Positions 1-10,787 are shown, counted from the stretch's first letter. The stretch: 64,000 nucleotides of DNA from Polynucleobacter campilacus (GCF_002206625.1 NZ_NGUP01000001.1:310001-374000); one strand, 5' to 3'. Numbers and translations: made by a program. Notes: a model not told the origin generated them from the letters alone.

Positions 1-1649
1 AATTGCAGTTTTTTATTGTTAAGCTTTGCGTACGCTTTGGCTTCGGATTGATTGTGGGTCAACATCCACGGGCAATCAGAGTCATCACGTAAGGAGAGCT
101 TTGTGAAATAACTAAAAGAGGCAAGTTGGGCATCGCCCAGATTGCTGGTATTAATACAGCCGGCTCCAGATGGCACCACCTGCACAAGACGTGCCGCGAC
201 TTGACGATAAGTTTTGGCATAGTTAATGGTTGGCAACCATAGCGTCATCAATAGTACCCACATTAAGGTTGTGCCAGATGCAGAGATGATGAGGCATCGC
301 CAGATTTCTTTAGGAGCGCGAGAAGTTCTCCAACGCACAATAGCAAGCCATGCACCAGTAATCAAGATTGCTACAAAAAGAGCGAGGTAGTTAAACTGAA
401 ATTGAAATCCCGGAAGCAAGCGGGCTATGTTTGCAGCGGTTGACTCTGGATAGCCTGTTACCTTTGCCAGCCAAATAATCCAAATGGCAATGGCAATGAT
501 GGTGAAGCTAAACATCGCAAACCAATCGATGAAGCTAATCATGCTGCGTTTTAAAACAGGCAGACTAAATGCAGCAATAATCGATAGGCTCGGAATTAAA
601 ATCATCAAATCATGTTCGTTAGCCTCTAAGCGGAACAAAACATAAATCAAGCTGCCAATAAATAAGCTTAGGGGAATACAAAGATGAGGAGCACGCCATG
701 CACCAGCCTCTTTAACTCGACCCCAGTGCGCTAATGAGATGATTGCAAGAGGCCAAACAGGCCAAGCGTAGGCCCAAAAGTTCACGCTTAAAAAGCTAAG
801 AGATTCGATTGAGGGAGTAGCGCGCATTTCTGGGATATTGCGCCAGCCTTCTTGTGCAGCATGGCGTAAATCAACTGGTAGATCAGTTAAATACCAAACG
901 ATTGGCCAAATAGCAAAACCGATTAAGCCCAATAGAGCACTGGTTAATGTCCAGCGAAAACGCAACTTCGCATTGCTAGCCAGAACAGCAATGATGGTGG
1001 AGCTAACGATGATTAAGCTTAGAGTGAGATTGCTAGAGAGGGCAACAATTGTGATTCCCAGACCAGTCCATAAGCCGCCTTGCCATGGTTTATCTAATCC
1101 ACGCACAGTCCCATAGAGCACGATGCTGATACCCATGAGTTGAGCCATCATGGGCGTAGTTTCATGGGCGCGTTGAGCTAGACCAACGCAAGCTAAGAAG
1201 ATGAGGAGTGCGCCATCTGCTAAGGTCATGCCATAGCTCTTCAAATCGGGTTGACCGCCAACAGCAAGCGCCATTGGTTGCACTTCACGACGACGTCCTA
1301 GAAGATAGGTGGCATACCAGATCGCTAAAGCAGCGGAGAAAAAGCAAATGGCAGAATACAGGCGCGCAGCATTGGCAGCGCCAATCCAAGATCCAAATAA
1401 TTCAATGAGAGTGGCGCCCATCCAATAGGGAAGTGGTGCACCTAAAGAAATATCGCGACCGGCAATGTGCGGGACAACCCAGTCCATTGAATTACCGCGG
1501 AACAAAGTCCACATGCCACCAAAGCCAACCGCATCTTCATTTTTCCAAGGATCACGAAAGAAGAGACCCGCAAACCCATAAACCAATGTCAACGCAAAAA
1601 TAATAATGCGTGGAATGGATTTAGTGGCAGCGGCGGTAAGTTTGACCAT
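1..1649 (-). CDS. GT39/ArnT-like membrane glycosyltransferase, 3' end outside window
   Basis: Reading the minus strand from the ATG at 1649 gives an open frame of at least 549 codons that runs off the left edge. The protein is very hydrophobic with many membrane segments. Near residues 33-40 it has a PWKNEDAVG stretch, the acidic loop typical of the first periplasmic loop of GT39/GT83 enzymes (protein mannosyltransferase, ArnT), where the acidic residues are catalytic. Family members transfer a sugar from a polyprenyl-phosphate donor to protein or lipid at the outer face of the inner membrane. The substrate cannot be read from sequence. It lies downstream of rpmE2 and a terminator, so it probably has its own promoter. 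The plus-strand frames inside it are shadows. Confidence 0.8.
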   Translation of the reverse strand, partial: MVKLTAAATKSIPRIIIFALTLVYGFAGLFFRDPWKNEDAVGFGGMWTLFRGNSMDWVVPHIAGRDISLGAPLPYWMGATLIELFGSWIGAANAARLYSAICFFSAALAIWYATYLLGRRREVQPMALAVGGQPDLKSYGMTLADGALLIFLACVGLAQRAHETTPMMAQLMGISIVLYGTVRGLDKPWQGGLWTGLGITIVALSSNLTLSLIIVSSTIIAVLASNAKLRFRWTLTSALLGLIGFAIWPIVWYLTDLPVDLRHAAQEGWRNIPEMRATPSIESLSFLSVNFWAYAWPVWPLAIISLAHWGRVKEAGAWRAPHLCIPLSLFIGSLIYVLFRLEANEHDLMILIPSLSIIAAFSLPVLKRSMISFIDWFAMFSFTIIAIAIWIIWLAKVTGYPESTAANIARLLPGFQFQFNYLALFVAILITGAWLAIVRWRTSRAPKEIWRCLIISASGTTLMWVLLMTLWLPTINYAKTYRQVAARLVQVVPSGAGCINTSNLGDAQLASFSYFTKLSLRDDSDCPWMLTHNQSEAKAYAKLNNKKLQ

Positions 1650-1665
1650 AGACTCTATTTAAGCA

Positions 1666-1701
1666 AAAACAAAAAATAAAAAAGGCAGCAAACGCTGCCT
1701 T
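1666..1701 (-). terminator. Intrinsic terminator after rpmE2
   Basis: On the minus strand AAGGCAGC-GTTT-GCTGCCTT forms a perfect 8-bp stem followed by a T-rich run. It sits 50 bases beyond the rpmE2 stop and separates that gene from the glycosyltransferase. Confidence 0.85.
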
Positions 1702-1750
1702 GATTATCTCGCAGAGAAGGTATTTCACATACCCTGCGAATTGAAGTGAA

Positions 1751-2101
1751 TTAAGCCTTCTTCTTAGCGGCTGGCTTTGCAGCAGCTTTAGCTTCTGCAG
1801 CTGCAGCCTTTTTTTCAGCTGTTTTAGCAGCGCCATTACCGGTAGCCTTAGCAACAGCTTTAGTGCCGAATTTCTGACGGAATTTCTCAACACGACCAGC
1901 GGTATCCATAATTTTTTGGGTGCCGGTGTAGAAAGGGTGTGATTCAGATGAAGTCTCGATCTTGGCTAATGGGTATTCTTTGCCATCTTCCCACTTGATT
2001 GTCTCTTTAGTAGACATAGTGGAGCGAGTCTTGAAGCTGAAGTTATTAGAAACGTCTACGAAGACGATTTCACGATATTCGGGGTGAATGCCAGGTTTCA
2101 T
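1751..2101 (-). CDS. rpmE2: 50S ribosomal protein L31 type B
   Basis: The 116-residue product begins [16 protein letters not shown] and has SHPFYTG near residues 54-60, both diagnostic of ribosomal protein L31. It lacks the CxxC zinc pairs of the A-type protein, so it is the zinc-free type B form found in the large ribosomal subunit. An Ala/Lys-rich tail of roughly 30 residues follows the conserved core and makes it longer than the usual 80-90 residues; such basic tails are common in betaproteobacterial ribosomal proteins. It follows rho on the same strand after about 180 bases and ends at a clear terminator. Confidence 0.93.
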   Translation of the reverse strand: MKPGIHPEYREIVFVDVSNNFSFKTRSTMSTKETIKWEDGKEYPLAKIETSSESHPFYTGTQKIMDTAGRVEKFRQKFGTKAVAKATGNGAAKTAEKKAAAAEAKAAAKPAAKKKA

Positions 2102-2280
2102 TTTGAGTCCTCTGAGCGGGTAGCCGTTTAAGTTAAAAGAACCTAAATACTTTCCCAGTTTTTAAAAGCAGTGAATGGTGCAGCAAAGGCGAAATTATGC
2201 CATGAAATCAACAAGAAAGCGCACTTTTGGGGTCTAAACAGGCTTAAAGCAGCCCCTAAGCCTATAAACAGGCCCCTAAA

Positions 2281-3543
2281 TTAGCCTCCGCGACGCATCA
2301 GGTCGAAGAATTCACCATTGTTTTTGGTCGATTTGAGCTTATCCACAATGAAGTTCATCGCCTCAATATCGTCCATATCGGCCAGCAATTTACGCAATAC
2401 CCAGATTTTCTGGAGATTTTCTGCCTTAACCAATAATTCCTCACGGCGGGTGCCAGACTTGTTAAGGTTAATCGATGGGTAAACGCGACGCTCAGCCAAG
2501 CGACGTTCAAGGTGAACTTCCATATTGCCAGTACCTTTGAACTCTTCATAAATGAGGTCATCCATACGGCTACCCGTTTCAATCAAGGCAGTGGCGATGA
2601 TGGTTAATGAACCACCTTCTTCAATATTACGGGCTGCACCGAAGAAGCGTTTTGGACGCTGTAAAGCATTGGCATCCACACCACCAGAAAGCACTTTTCC
2701 GGATGAAGGAATCACCGTGTTGTATGCACGAGCAAGGCGGGTAATGGAGTCAAGCAAGATGATCACATCTTTACCCATCTCAACTAAACGCTTGGCTTTT
2801 TCAATCACCATCTCGGCAACTTGAACGTGACGCACTGCTGGCTCATCAAAAGTAGAGGCAACCACTTCACCGCGAACGGAGCGCTGCATCTCGGTTACTT
2901 CTTCAGGACGCTCATCGACTAGGAGAACAATCAAGATTGCATCAGGGTTGTTAGCAGAGATAGCGTGAGCGATGTGCTGCATCATCACTGTCTTACCGGA
3001 TTTAGGCGAAGACACAATCAAACCGCGTTGACCAAAGCCAATCGGAGAAATCATGTCGATGATTCGGCCGGTTAAATTTTCTTCTGCCTTGATATCTCGC
3101 TCTAACAAAATCGTGCGATTAGGGTGCAGGGGAGTTAAGTTCTCAAACATGATGCGGTTCTTGAGAGCCTCTGGAGCCAAACCGTTGATCTTGTCGACTT
3201 TAACTAATGCAAAGTAACGCTCACCATCTTTTGGTGTGCGCACTTCACCTTCAACGCTGTCACCAGTGTGGAGGTTAAAGCGGCGAATCTGTGCAGGAGA
3301 AATATAAATATCGTCAGGGGAAGCCATGTAAGAGGCTTCAGGAGAGCGCAAGAAACCAAAGCCATCTGGTAATACCTCTAAAGTACCATCACCAAAAACC
3401 ATTTCACCGGCTTTAGCGCGCTTCTTCAGAATGGCAAACATCAATTCTTGTTTGCGCATCCGTTGCGTATTTTCAATCTCCAAGCTAGCTGCCATTTCAA
3501 GCAGGGCGGATACGTGGAGGACTTTGAGTTCAGTTAATTGCAT
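2281..3543 (-). CDS. rho: Transcription termination factor Rho
   Basis: The 420-residue length is normal for Rho. The N-terminal RNA-binding half carries the cold-shock-like fold ([10 protein letters not shown] around residues 58-67). The ATPase half has Walker A SSPKSGKT at about 178-185, [11 protein letters not shown] and the Q-loop/R-loop region [21 protein letters not shown]. Rho is the hexameric RNA helicase that ends transcription of untranslated RNA. It lies between trxA and rpmE2 on the same strand, an order common in Burkholderiales. The ATG at 3543 is chosen because MQLTELK is the conserved start; no strong ribosome binding site precedes it. A leader of about 230 bases separates it from the trxA terminator. 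Confidence 0.98.
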   Translation of the reverse strand: MQLTELKVLHVSALLEMAASLEIENTQRMRKQELMFAILKKRAKAGEMVFGDGTLEVLPDGFGFLRSPEASYMASPDDIYISPAQIRRFNLHTGDSVEGEVRTPKDGERYFALVKVDKINGLAPEALKNRIMFENLTPLHPNRTILLERDIKAEENLTGRIIDMISPIGFGQRGLIVSSPKSGKTVMMQHIAHAISANNPDAILIVLLVDERPEEVTEMQRSVRGEVVASTFDEPAVRHVQVAEMVIEKAKRLVEMGKDVIILLDSITRLARAYNTVIPSSGKVLSGGVDANALQRPKRFFGAARNIEEGGSLTIIATALIETGSRMDDLIYEEFKGTGNMEVHLERRLAERRVYPSINLNKSGTRREELLVKAENLQKIWVLRKLLADMDDIEAMNFIVDKLKSTKNNGEFFDLMRRGG

Positions 3544-3776
3544 GTGGTTCTCTGATGTTGATAAAGAAAAAAGGGATTAGATCAATTGGTTTTGGGGTGT
3601 CGCTGCGCTGATGGAAATCAAGCAGATGTGAAAAAACAGAATTTGGGAGATTTACTTAAAAGAGGGGGAGGTAATTGCTGGAAATGAGCGCTCTGCTTTA
3701 AAAAGGGCGAGGCGCTGAACTACTGTTAAACGCAATACTACACTAAAAAATGGGTCTGGCAAGTAGGGGAAGCAGG

Positions 3777-3809
3777 TAAAAACCACGGGCTCAACTGGTG
3801 AACCTGTGG
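3777..3809 (-). terminator. Intrinsic terminator after trxA
   Basis: On the minus strand an 11-bp stem (one mismatch, one G-U pair) closes a CCAGT loop and is followed by TTTTTACC. It begins about 10 bases after the trxA stop, so trxA and rho are probably separate units. Confidence 0.75.
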
Positions 3810-3819
3810 GATGGGATCA

Positions 3820-4146
3820 TTAGATATTGCTGTCAATAAAGGCGGATAACTGGGATTTGGCCAAAGCGCCTACTTTTTGAGCAGCCACAGTGCCATTTTT
3901 GAATAGGATTAAGGTCGGAATGCCGCGAATATTGAATTGGGCTGGAACACCTTGGTTCTCATCCACGTTCATTTTTGCGATTTGCAACTTGTCGCCATAC
4001 TCACCGGAAAGCTCTTCCAGGATTGGGCCAATCATTTTGCAAGGACCACACCATTCAGCCCAGAAATCGAGGAGAACAGGTTTATCAGACTTGAGGACGT
4101 CTTGTTCGAAAGAGGCGTCAGTTACATATTTAATACCGGCACTCAT
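3820..4146 (-). CDS. trxA: Thioredoxin 1
   Basis: The 108-residue protein has the thioredoxin fold with active site WCGPC at residues 32-36 and the cis-proline segment RGIPTLILF. It is the cytosolic dithiol reductant for ribonucleotide reductase, PAPS reductase and repair enzymes. A good ribosome binding site (AAGGAA) precedes the ATG. It is transcribed away from the AddB-like gene, with the shared promoter region at 4147-4278. Confidence 0.97.
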   Translation of the reverse strand: MSAGIKYVTDASFEQDVLKSDKPVLLDFWAEWCGPCKMIGPILEELSGEYGDKLQIAKMNVDENQGVPAQFNIRGIPTLILFKNGTVAAQKVGALAKSQLSAFIDSNI

Positions 4147-4278
4147 GAAAATTCCTTATTTAGACTTATTTAGCGAGTTATTTAATTCTGGCGTTACAAA
4201 GCTTATATTAGCAATAAGCCAAACATTCTGCCGAATTTTCCAAATAAGCCCCAAAACCCCAATCTGACAGCCCCTGTA

Positions 4279-7269
4279 ATGCCTCACCCATTTCCAGCCA
4301 TTTCAAAGCAAAAGCAGCTTCAGGCTTGGGCAATTACGCCCAATAGCCAGGCGCTTTCCGAATTGGCCAAAGGTATTTGGAATTGTGCGGAACAAACCCA
4401 AAAACGTCCCTTAGTAGTCCTTAGTACTGCTGGACCTCTGATTGGAGTGCGGGCAGCCCTAGAGCAAAACCGACCAAAGGATCTGCCAAGCAACATCGCC
4501 TTTTTGCCGCAAGTAATCAGTTTTTCTGATTGGCTAGATGCAGCACCAGGCGCATGGAAGTTTCCAAAAAAACAAACGGATTTAGAGAGATGGTTATCGG
4601 TCTTTGTCAATTTGCGTAAACACAAAGTGTTGCAAAGCTGGTTTAAGGCAGAGAGTGAAGCAGGTGCATGGGGGTTAGCGCAAGCGGTTATTGATGCGTG
4701 TGACTCATTATCAGAAGCGGTCGTTCCGCAATTACAAAGCGAGTTAAATGACTTGCTCCGCACCCATACTCTCGATACCGAGGCCTGGCTAAAAAAAGTA
4801 GAGCTTGTTTTAGATCAAGCGATTGTAAAAGCTTACGTAGGACTCTCACGTAAGGTGGTTGATGAAGAGTCTGCAGTGCTATTAACTTTCTGGCGTTACT
4901 TAACCAATATTGGTGATCCAGTCATTCGTAAGCATTTGGCGATGGCTGCCCACTTAGATTTAGCAAAAACTAATCAGCAGCAGGCTCGACCCTTGATCTG
5001 GGTTCAGACTGCAGATGCCAAGCCGATTGATAAAGAGGTCATGGATAAGTACTTAAATGACTATGCACAATACTCTCCTGTTATAGAGGTTGCATTAGAT
5101 TGGCAGACAGTTGCATTATGGTCTGAGGCCCTTGTAGGGGAAGGCATTACAGGAGAATTCATTGAACTCAATGTAGAGCAAGAGCAGCAACTGAGCAGCA
5201 ATATCCAGGCGGCACGTTATCAAGATTGGCGTTTGATTTCAGCAAGACGTTTTGAAGAGTTAGCCTGGGCTGCAACTAAATCGATTGAATCATACTTAAT
5301 TGCAGGTAAAGCAAATATTGCTTTAGTAGCGCAAGATCGTCTAGCGGCAAGACGGGTAAGAGCATTGTTGGCGCGTTTAGGACCAGCATTAAATATTCGT
5401 GATGAAACTGGTTGGAAGATTGACACCACAAGGGCAGCAGCAGCGATCAATAGTTGGCTAGAGCTCATTCGCGCTCCCAAGGAAGGACCAACGGCTAGTA
5501 GCTTATTAGAATTTTTGCAAAATCCATTTTTAGATATTCCTGCTTGTATTGAAAAGCCTCCTGAGGTTTGCATTGGATTACTGGCGCAACTTGAAGATAT
5601 CTTGATTGCTAGCCAGGCAAAGTCGGGCTGGGAAACGTTTTATATGGCCATTGAGCGGGCCAATGACTATGCAGCCACTCATGAGGCTAGCTCCAATGAG
5701 GCCTTATTAAAACTACTGCAGTTTGTGAGGGAGCGGCACTACGCCTGGCAAGAGTTAGATCTCAATTGTTCAAACGCGTATGGACTCTTGCAACAAAATT
5801 TGCAAGATACCGGAATGGCTCCCGCTTTAGAAAAGGATGCTGCAGGCAAGCAGTTGCTGGAGGTAATTAATACCTTTGATTTGCGCTCTAGCAATTATCA
5901 AAACGTTGCGATGCGTCTACCGGAGTGGATTAGTTTGATTAAATCCGTTCTAGAGGAGGCCTCATACGAAGAGGCTGGCAAAGAAGCACAAGCAAACTTG
6001 AGTATTTTGCCGCTCAGCTCAACACGTCTTCGTCAATTTGATGCCGTAGTGGTAGTGGGTTGCGATGAGCAGCAATTACCCGCATTTTCCGAGCCGCCCT
6101 TATTTTTCTCAGATGCACTCAATCGCCTACTAAAAACATCTACTATCAATGCTCAGTTTATTCAGCAAGCACGTGATTTCTCGCAACTATTGGTTTCTTA
6201 CCCAAGTGTTGATTTGCTCTGGCAAAGTAAGAGTAAGAGTGGCGAGCCGCTCAGGCCATCAGCATGGATACAGCGTTTGCAGACGCAATTGCCTCATTGG
6301 AAATCAGTCATTGCTAAGCCTGACTCTTATGGTGGAAAAGCAAGACCACTACAAAAGGCAGTCGCAACGCTAGATCAAAATTTACCTTTACCGCTATCCA
6401 TGAGTCCAAGCGCCTATAAGGCTTTGAGAGACTGCCCCTATAAATATTATGTCCGTAGTTTATTGGGCCTGCGAAAAGCAAAAGTATTTGAAGATGGGTT
6501 TGATGCCTCTTTAGCAGGGCAATCACTTCATGCTTTGCTACGAAATTTTTATCAGTCGCTCAAAACTGAAGAGCAAAAAGTCGGATCACTAATTACCCAG
6601 AATACGCAGGCGCGTCGTTTATGGATGGAGCGTGAACTATCTGCCATTTCCGAAAAAGAATTTAAACGACTTATTGAGGGCGACGGCAGGGTGTTAGGTA
6701 CCTTACGAGATTGGCAAAAACAAATCCCCAGCTTTGTAGATTGGCAACTTCAAAGAGAGGCGCAAGGATGGCGTTATCAAAACGCTGAACTGAAGGTTGG
6801 TTTTGACATGCATTTTGTCGACTTTGATGGTGAGAATCGTATGATTCGGATTGAAGGACGCGCCGATCGTTTTGATATCAATATTCGAGACGAGCAACAG
6901 GCTGAGGTGATCGATTATAAAAATCAGTCGATGACCAAGATTAAAAAACGCGCTGAACATGTTTTGGATGATCCACAGCTACTGATTTATGCCCGTGCTG
7001 CCAATGAAAATCCTACCAGTGCACATCTTCAGAATCATCAGATCGATCATGCTCAGTGGGTCTCACTCAAAGTGGACCTTAGGAGAGATAAAAAACTACT
7101 CAGATCTTTAGAGGTAGAGGGCGTACCTGACTTGATGCCTCAGTTTGACCAGCAAATTACTCAAGATATGCAAAATCTATGGTCTAGAAAAGAGATGACT
7201 GCTTTTGCCCCGGATGGAGTTTGTAAATACTGTGAGGCAAGAGGAATTTGCAGAAAGGGGATGTGGTGA
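4279..7269 (+). CDS. AddB-like PD-(D/E)XK nuclease subunit
   Basis: A 996-residue protein, the size and layout of the betaproteobacterial AddB-like repair proteins. The C-terminal RecB-type nuclease domain shows DYK (Asp879, Lys881) in AEVIDYKN. Cys719 and Cys982, Cys985 and Cys991 (C-x2-C-x5-C) match the four ligands of the AddB iron-sulfur cluster. The N-terminal part is helicase-like but the expected Walker A is degenerate: the stretch around residues 46-55 has no GKT/S. It probably works with the helicase encoded by the overlapping next gene to process double-strand DNA ends for RecA recombination. The start at 4279 lacks a visible ribosome binding site. Confidence 0.85.
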   Translation: MPHPFPAISKQKQLQAWAITPNSQALSELAKGIWNCAEQTQKRPLVVLSTAGPLIGVRAALEQNRPKDLPSNIAFLPQVISFSDWLDAAPGAWKFPKKQTDLERWLSVFVNLRKHKVLQSWFKAESEAGAWGLAQAVIDACDSLSEAVVPQLQSELNDLLRTHTLDTEAWLKKVELVLDQAIVKAYVGLSRKVVDEESAVLLTFWRYLTNIGDPVIRKHLAMAAHLDLAKTNQQQARPLIWVQTADAKPIDKEVMDKYLNDYAQYSPVIEVALDWQTVALWSEALVGEGITGEFIELNVEQEQQLSSNIQAARYQDWRLISARRFEELAWAATKSIESYLIAGKANIALVAQDRLAARRVRALLARLGPALNIRDETGWKIDTTRAAAAINSWLELIRAPKEGPTASSLLEFLQNPFLDIPACIEKPPEVCIGLLAQLEDILIASQAKSGWETFYMAIERANDYAATHEASSNEALLKLLQFVRERHYAWQELDLNCSNAYGLLQQNLQDTGMAPALEKDAAGKQLLEVINTFDLRSSNYQNVAMRLPEWISLIKSVLEEASYEEAGKEAQANLSILPLSSTRLRQFDAVVVVGCDEQQLPAFSEPPLFFSDALNRLLKTSTINAQFIQQARDFSQLLVSYPSVDLLWQSKSKSGEPLRPSAWIQRLQTQLPHWKSVIAKPDSYGGKARPLQKAVATLDQNLPLPLSMSPSAYKALRDCPYKYYVRSLLGLRKAKVFEDGFDASLAGQSLHALLRNFYQSLKTEEQKVGSLITQNTQARRLWMERELSAISEKEFKRLIEGDGRVLGTLRDWQKQIPSFVDWQLQREAQGWRYQNAELKVGFDMHFVDFDGENRMIRIEGRADRFDINIRDEQQAEVIDYKNQSMTKIKKRAEHVLDDPQLLIYARAANENPTSAHLQNHQIDHAQWVSLKVDLRRDKKLLRSLEVEGVPDLMPQFDQQITQDMQNLWSRKEMTAFAPDGVCKYCEARGICRKGMW

Positions 7270-10200
7270 AAAAGTTTGATAACGCCATAGCATGCGACCC
7301 TCGCAGATCAGTCATAGTCTCCGCTTGTGCTGGTAGCGGTAAAACATGGCTATTAGTGGCCCGCATGATTCGTCTATTGCTTGCTGGTACCAAACCATCA
7401 GAAATCCTAGCCTTAACCTTTACACGTAAAGCTGCGCAAGAAATGCGTGATCGGCTCTATAGTCTGCTAGAGCAATTTTCAACGATGAGTGATGCATCCC
7501 TGTTAGATGAACTATGCAAAAGAGGTTTAGATGAGAAGGAGGCGAAAGCATTACTGCCTCAAGCTAAGGCGCTTTATAACAAGGTACTCGCTAGTCCTCA
7601 GTCGATTGTGATTGATACCTTCCATGGCTGGTTTGGCAGACTGTTAAATGCTGCCCCCATTTCAGCAGAAGTGCAGCCCGGATTTAGCTTGCGCGAGGAT
7701 GGCAAAAGATTATTAGAGGAGTGCTTGGATGATTGGTGGGGTGACCTTCCGTCAGATCTCAAAGCGCACTATGACGTTCTTCTTAAGCACTTGGGCGCAA
7801 GTAATGCAGAAAAGTTCTTAATGGGCAACTATGGCTTGATGAAGCAACGTGGCGCCTGGACGTTCTTTATGCATGCTTGTAAGGAAAGAGGTATTACCCC
7901 CATTGAGCACTTCAAGCAATTTTTACCCAGACTCAATCTAGAAAATCCTTTGCTACAAATGTGGAATGCGCCACAGGCAAGAGCAGATTTTGAGTTCTTG
8001 CTTCGCTGCTTTGCTCACAGTAGCACCCAAGAGAGTGATTTCTTGCCACGTTTAGTTGCTGCTCTAGAGTGTATGCAGCGCGGTGGTGATGTCATGGAAG
8101 TTGCTGCAAATCTGCAATTAGTATTTTTAAATGCCGATAGCGAATCTCGCTCCAATAATAATAAAGCTCTTGGAGCAGTGAAGACCTATCTTAAAAATGA
8201 AGGCTTAAGTCATCTCGAGCCAGAGCATATTGCCTATAAGCAGGCGTGGGCGCAGGCATTCATAGACTATGTAGCTTGGCAAGCTGAAAAAGATGTTTAT
8301 GAATTAAACCTTGCTTGGTTTGCCATGAGTGAGCGCATGATGGCCCATGCTGCCGCATCTAAAGAAGCCATGCGCGTGCGAGATTTTGATGATTTAGAAA
8401 TTGGCGTGAGTCAGTTGATGGCAAATAGCGCTAATGCAGCCTACTTGCAATCTCGCTTAGATGCTAAATATCAACATATCCTGATTGATGAGTTTCAAGA
8501 CACCAATCCATTGCAGTGGCAAATTCTTCGTTCTTGGTTAGACGGCTATGGCAATGATGAGAGTAAGCCTAGTGTTTTTATCGTAGGCGATCCAAAGCAA
8601 TCCATTTATCGCTTTCGCAGAGCAGATCCACGCTTATTCGCTAGTGCTAAAGAGTTCTTAAAAATCCATCTGCATGCTGTTGCGCTTGATCAAGATAAAA
8701 CGCGTCGCAATGCTAACAAAATTAACTCGGCCGTGAATGCTACTTTTGCTCAGTCGCAATTACCGCCTACCTATGAATTTCATGAGCAAGAGACCTTGTG
8801 GGAGCCTTTACAAGAGGGTCTGCCAAACGAAGTCTATGCAAAAGAAGGCGAGGCTGCACTATTACCTCTTATCCCTTATGTTAAAGAAGAGCTCACACCT
8901 AGAGCAGGTAATGCATTTGATACGCCTATTACAGATGTGAACCAAACGGTTGCAGCCATGCAGCGCTATGTTGAGGGTCAAGAGATTAGTAAGTTGATTC
9001 ATCAGGTGATGGCAACTCACCAGGTGATGGATGAGCAAGATGGGCGCAAACTCTGGCGTGCTGCTAGAGAGAGCGACTTCCTATTGCTTGTCAAACGCCG
9101 TAAATATTTACCGCAGTTTGAGAGAGCGCTACGTGAAGCAGGGCTTGCTTATGACAGCTCTAGGCTTGGTGGCCTATTAAACACACTTGAAATTGATGAT
9201 TTGATTGCTTTGCTCACTGTCTTGCTGTCGCCACGCCATGATTTGCCGCTTGCACAAGTACTCAGAAGTCCAATCTTTAATTTTACTGAGCAGCAAATGC
9301 AAAACCTGACCATTACTAAGGCAAATAATCAATATCGCTCTTGGTGGGATGTCTTGCAAGATAGCCAAGATGCATCAGCACTTAGAGCTGCACGCTTTTT
9401 AGAGCATTGGCGTTTACTAGCAGAGCGTTTGCCAGTACATGACTTGTTAGATCAAATTTATCAAGAAAGTAATTTGCGTTTTGCATATGGAGTAAGCGCT
9501 CAACCCTTAGCTCGCGCACAGGTAGTTGCTAATTTAGATGCTTTTTTAGAGCTCTCTTTAAATCAGGATGGCGGCCGTTATCCGAGCTTAAGTCGCTTTA
9601 TTGATGAGATTAATGCCATACGTCGTAGCGATGATGACGAAACACCAGATGAGGGTGATGTGGAGCTTGAGGCTGAAGCAGAGCTTGCAGAGATAGATGA
9701 AGATAGCGAAATGTCAGAAGAGGATAGGCATAAGCGCGTACGCCTTATGACCATTCATGGAGTAAAAGGACTGGAGTCTCCTTTTGTGATTATTTTGGAT
9801 GCCAATCATACGGTTGGTGCTTCTGATCATTCTGGCGTTTTATTAGAGTGGTCACCAAATGAGAGAAGCCCATCGCATCTATCGATGTATACCAAGTCAG
9901 GATTAACTTCACCGCGTAGTCAAATTCGGGAGGACGAGGAGCTCATTAGCCAGAATGAAAACTGGAACTTACTATACGTTGCAATGACCAGAGCCAAGCA
10001 AGGCTTATGGATCAGCGGAGTAGCAAAAGAGCCTACGGCAAATAATCCCATCGGCCTAGATCAGAAATCTTGGTATGCCAGGGCTCAATTAGGCAAACTT
10101 CCAACGGTAGAGTCTATTGAGATAGCCGCATCTACTTCTAGCGATAAAGTGAAAGAGTCGGATAAGTCTAAGGAAAGTGCTTCGATTTCCGAGAATTTTA

Positions 10201-10787
10201 GTATTGAAGATTTCCAGATTGCATGGGAGCAGGCAAAGCTAAGTCACCAGCAACAGTTACTAGATATTGAGAGCGGTGCTACAGTACTCCCTGCTCAAGC
10301 GGCAAAAGAAGAGCCTGATCTAGAAATTTTAGAAGAGGGCACGAACTTTCATAAGCTACTTGAGTTCCTTACTGCAGACTCAAACAATCCAGCCAAACCC
10401 CCGATGCCAAGTGAGCAAGAGGTGATGAATTGGCTAGGTATAGATCAAGCACATGCTCAAAAGTTAATTGCCCGAACTAACGCAGTATTAGAAGCGCCAG
10501 AATTGAAGCGCTACCTCACTTCAGGGCAATGGATTCAAGCTTGGAATGAGCTCGATATTGCTAGTGAAGACGGTAAGAGTTACCGCATGGACCGCTTAGT
10601 GGAGTTAGATGACCATCTAGCCATCATTGACTACAAGCTCACCATCCCAGAGCCTAACAGCGAGAAGTATGAAAAGTACCGCAAGCAGTTACAGGGTTAT
10701 CAGACTGAGCTCACACGCATCCGCAAAGATAAACCGAATAAGGCTTACTTAATTTCAGCAGAAGGTGAGATCCACCAAATTGGCTAG
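7266..10787 (+). CDS. AddA-like UvrD-family helicase/exonuclease
   Basis: Superfamily 1 helicase fused to a C-terminal RecB-type nuclease. Walker A CAGSGKT lies close to the N terminus, LIDEFQDTNP is motif II, VGDPKQSIYRFR motif III, and TIHGVKGLE and YVAMTRAK are late helicase motifs. The nuclease core is AIIDYKL near the end. I chose the GTG at 7266 because it overlaps the stop of the upstream gene (GTGA) and has an AGGGG ribosome binding site 5 bases upstream; a TTG at 7248 would add six residues. The overlap implies translational coupling with the AddB-like partner. Together they are the likely RecBCD substitute for double-strand break repair. Confidence 0.88.
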   Translation: MKKFDNAIACDPRRSVIVSACAGSGKTWLLVARMIRLLLAGTKPSEILALTFTRKAAQEMRDRLYSLLEQFSTMSDASLLDELCKRGLDEKEAKALLPQAKALYNKVLASPQSIVIDTFHGWFGRLLNAAPISAEVQPGFSLREDGKRLLEECLDDWWGDLPSDLKAHYDVLLKHLGASNAEKFLMGNYGLMKQRGAWTFFMHACKERGITPIEHFKQFLPRLNLENPLLQMWNAPQARADFEFLLRCFAHSSTQESDFLPRLVAALECMQRGGDVMEVAANLQLVFLNADSESRSNNNKALGAVKTYLKNEGLSHLEPEHIAYKQAWAQAFIDYVAWQAEKDVYELNLAWFAMSERMMAHAAASKEAMRVRDFDDLEIGVSQLMANSANAAYLQSRLDAKYQHILIDEFQDTNPLQWQILRSWLDGYGNDESKPSVFIVGDPKQSIYRFRRADPRLFASAKEFLKIHLHAVALDQDKTRRNANKINSAVNATFAQSQLPPTYEFHEQETLWEPLQEGLPNEVYAKEGEAALLPLIPYVKEELTPRAGNAFDTPITDVNQTVAAMQRYVEGQEISKLIHQVMATHQVMDEQDGRKLWRAARESDFLLLVKRRKYLPQFERALREAGLAYDSSRLGGLLNTLEIDDLIALLTVLLSPRHDLPLAQVLRSPIFNFTEQQMQNLTITKANNQYRSWWDVLQDSQDASALRAARFLEHWRLLAERLPVHDLLDQIYQESNLRFAYGVSAQPLARAQVVANLDAFLELSLNQDGGRYPSLSRFIDEINAIRRSDDDETPDEGDVELEAEAELAEIDEDSEMSEEDRHKRVRLMTIHGVKGLESPFVIILDANHTVGASDHSGVLLEWSPNERSPSHLSMYTKSGLTSPRSQIREDEELISQNENWNLLYVAMTRAKQGLWISGVAKEPTANNPIGLDQKSWYARAQLGKLPTVESIEIAASTSSDKVKESDKSKESASISENFSIEDFQIAWEQAKLSHQQQLLDIESGATVLPAQAAKEEPDLEILEEGTNFHKLLEFLTADSNNPAKPPMPSEQEVMNWLGIDQAHAQKLIARTNAVLEAPELKRYLTSGQWIQAWNELDIASEDGKSYRMDRLVELDDHLAIIDYKLTIPEPNSEKYEKYRKQLQGYQTELTRIRKDKPNKAYLISAEGEIHQIG

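Noticed and set aside
838..1408. Plus-strand frames of 92 and 66 codons
   Set aside because: They lie antisense inside the glycosyltransferase, whose membrane-protein reading is convincing; shadows.
2230..2280. Imperfect hairpin with repeated TAAACAGGC between rho and rpmE2
   Set aside because: Stem is interrupted and there is no T-tract on the minus strand, so a terminator call is not supported.
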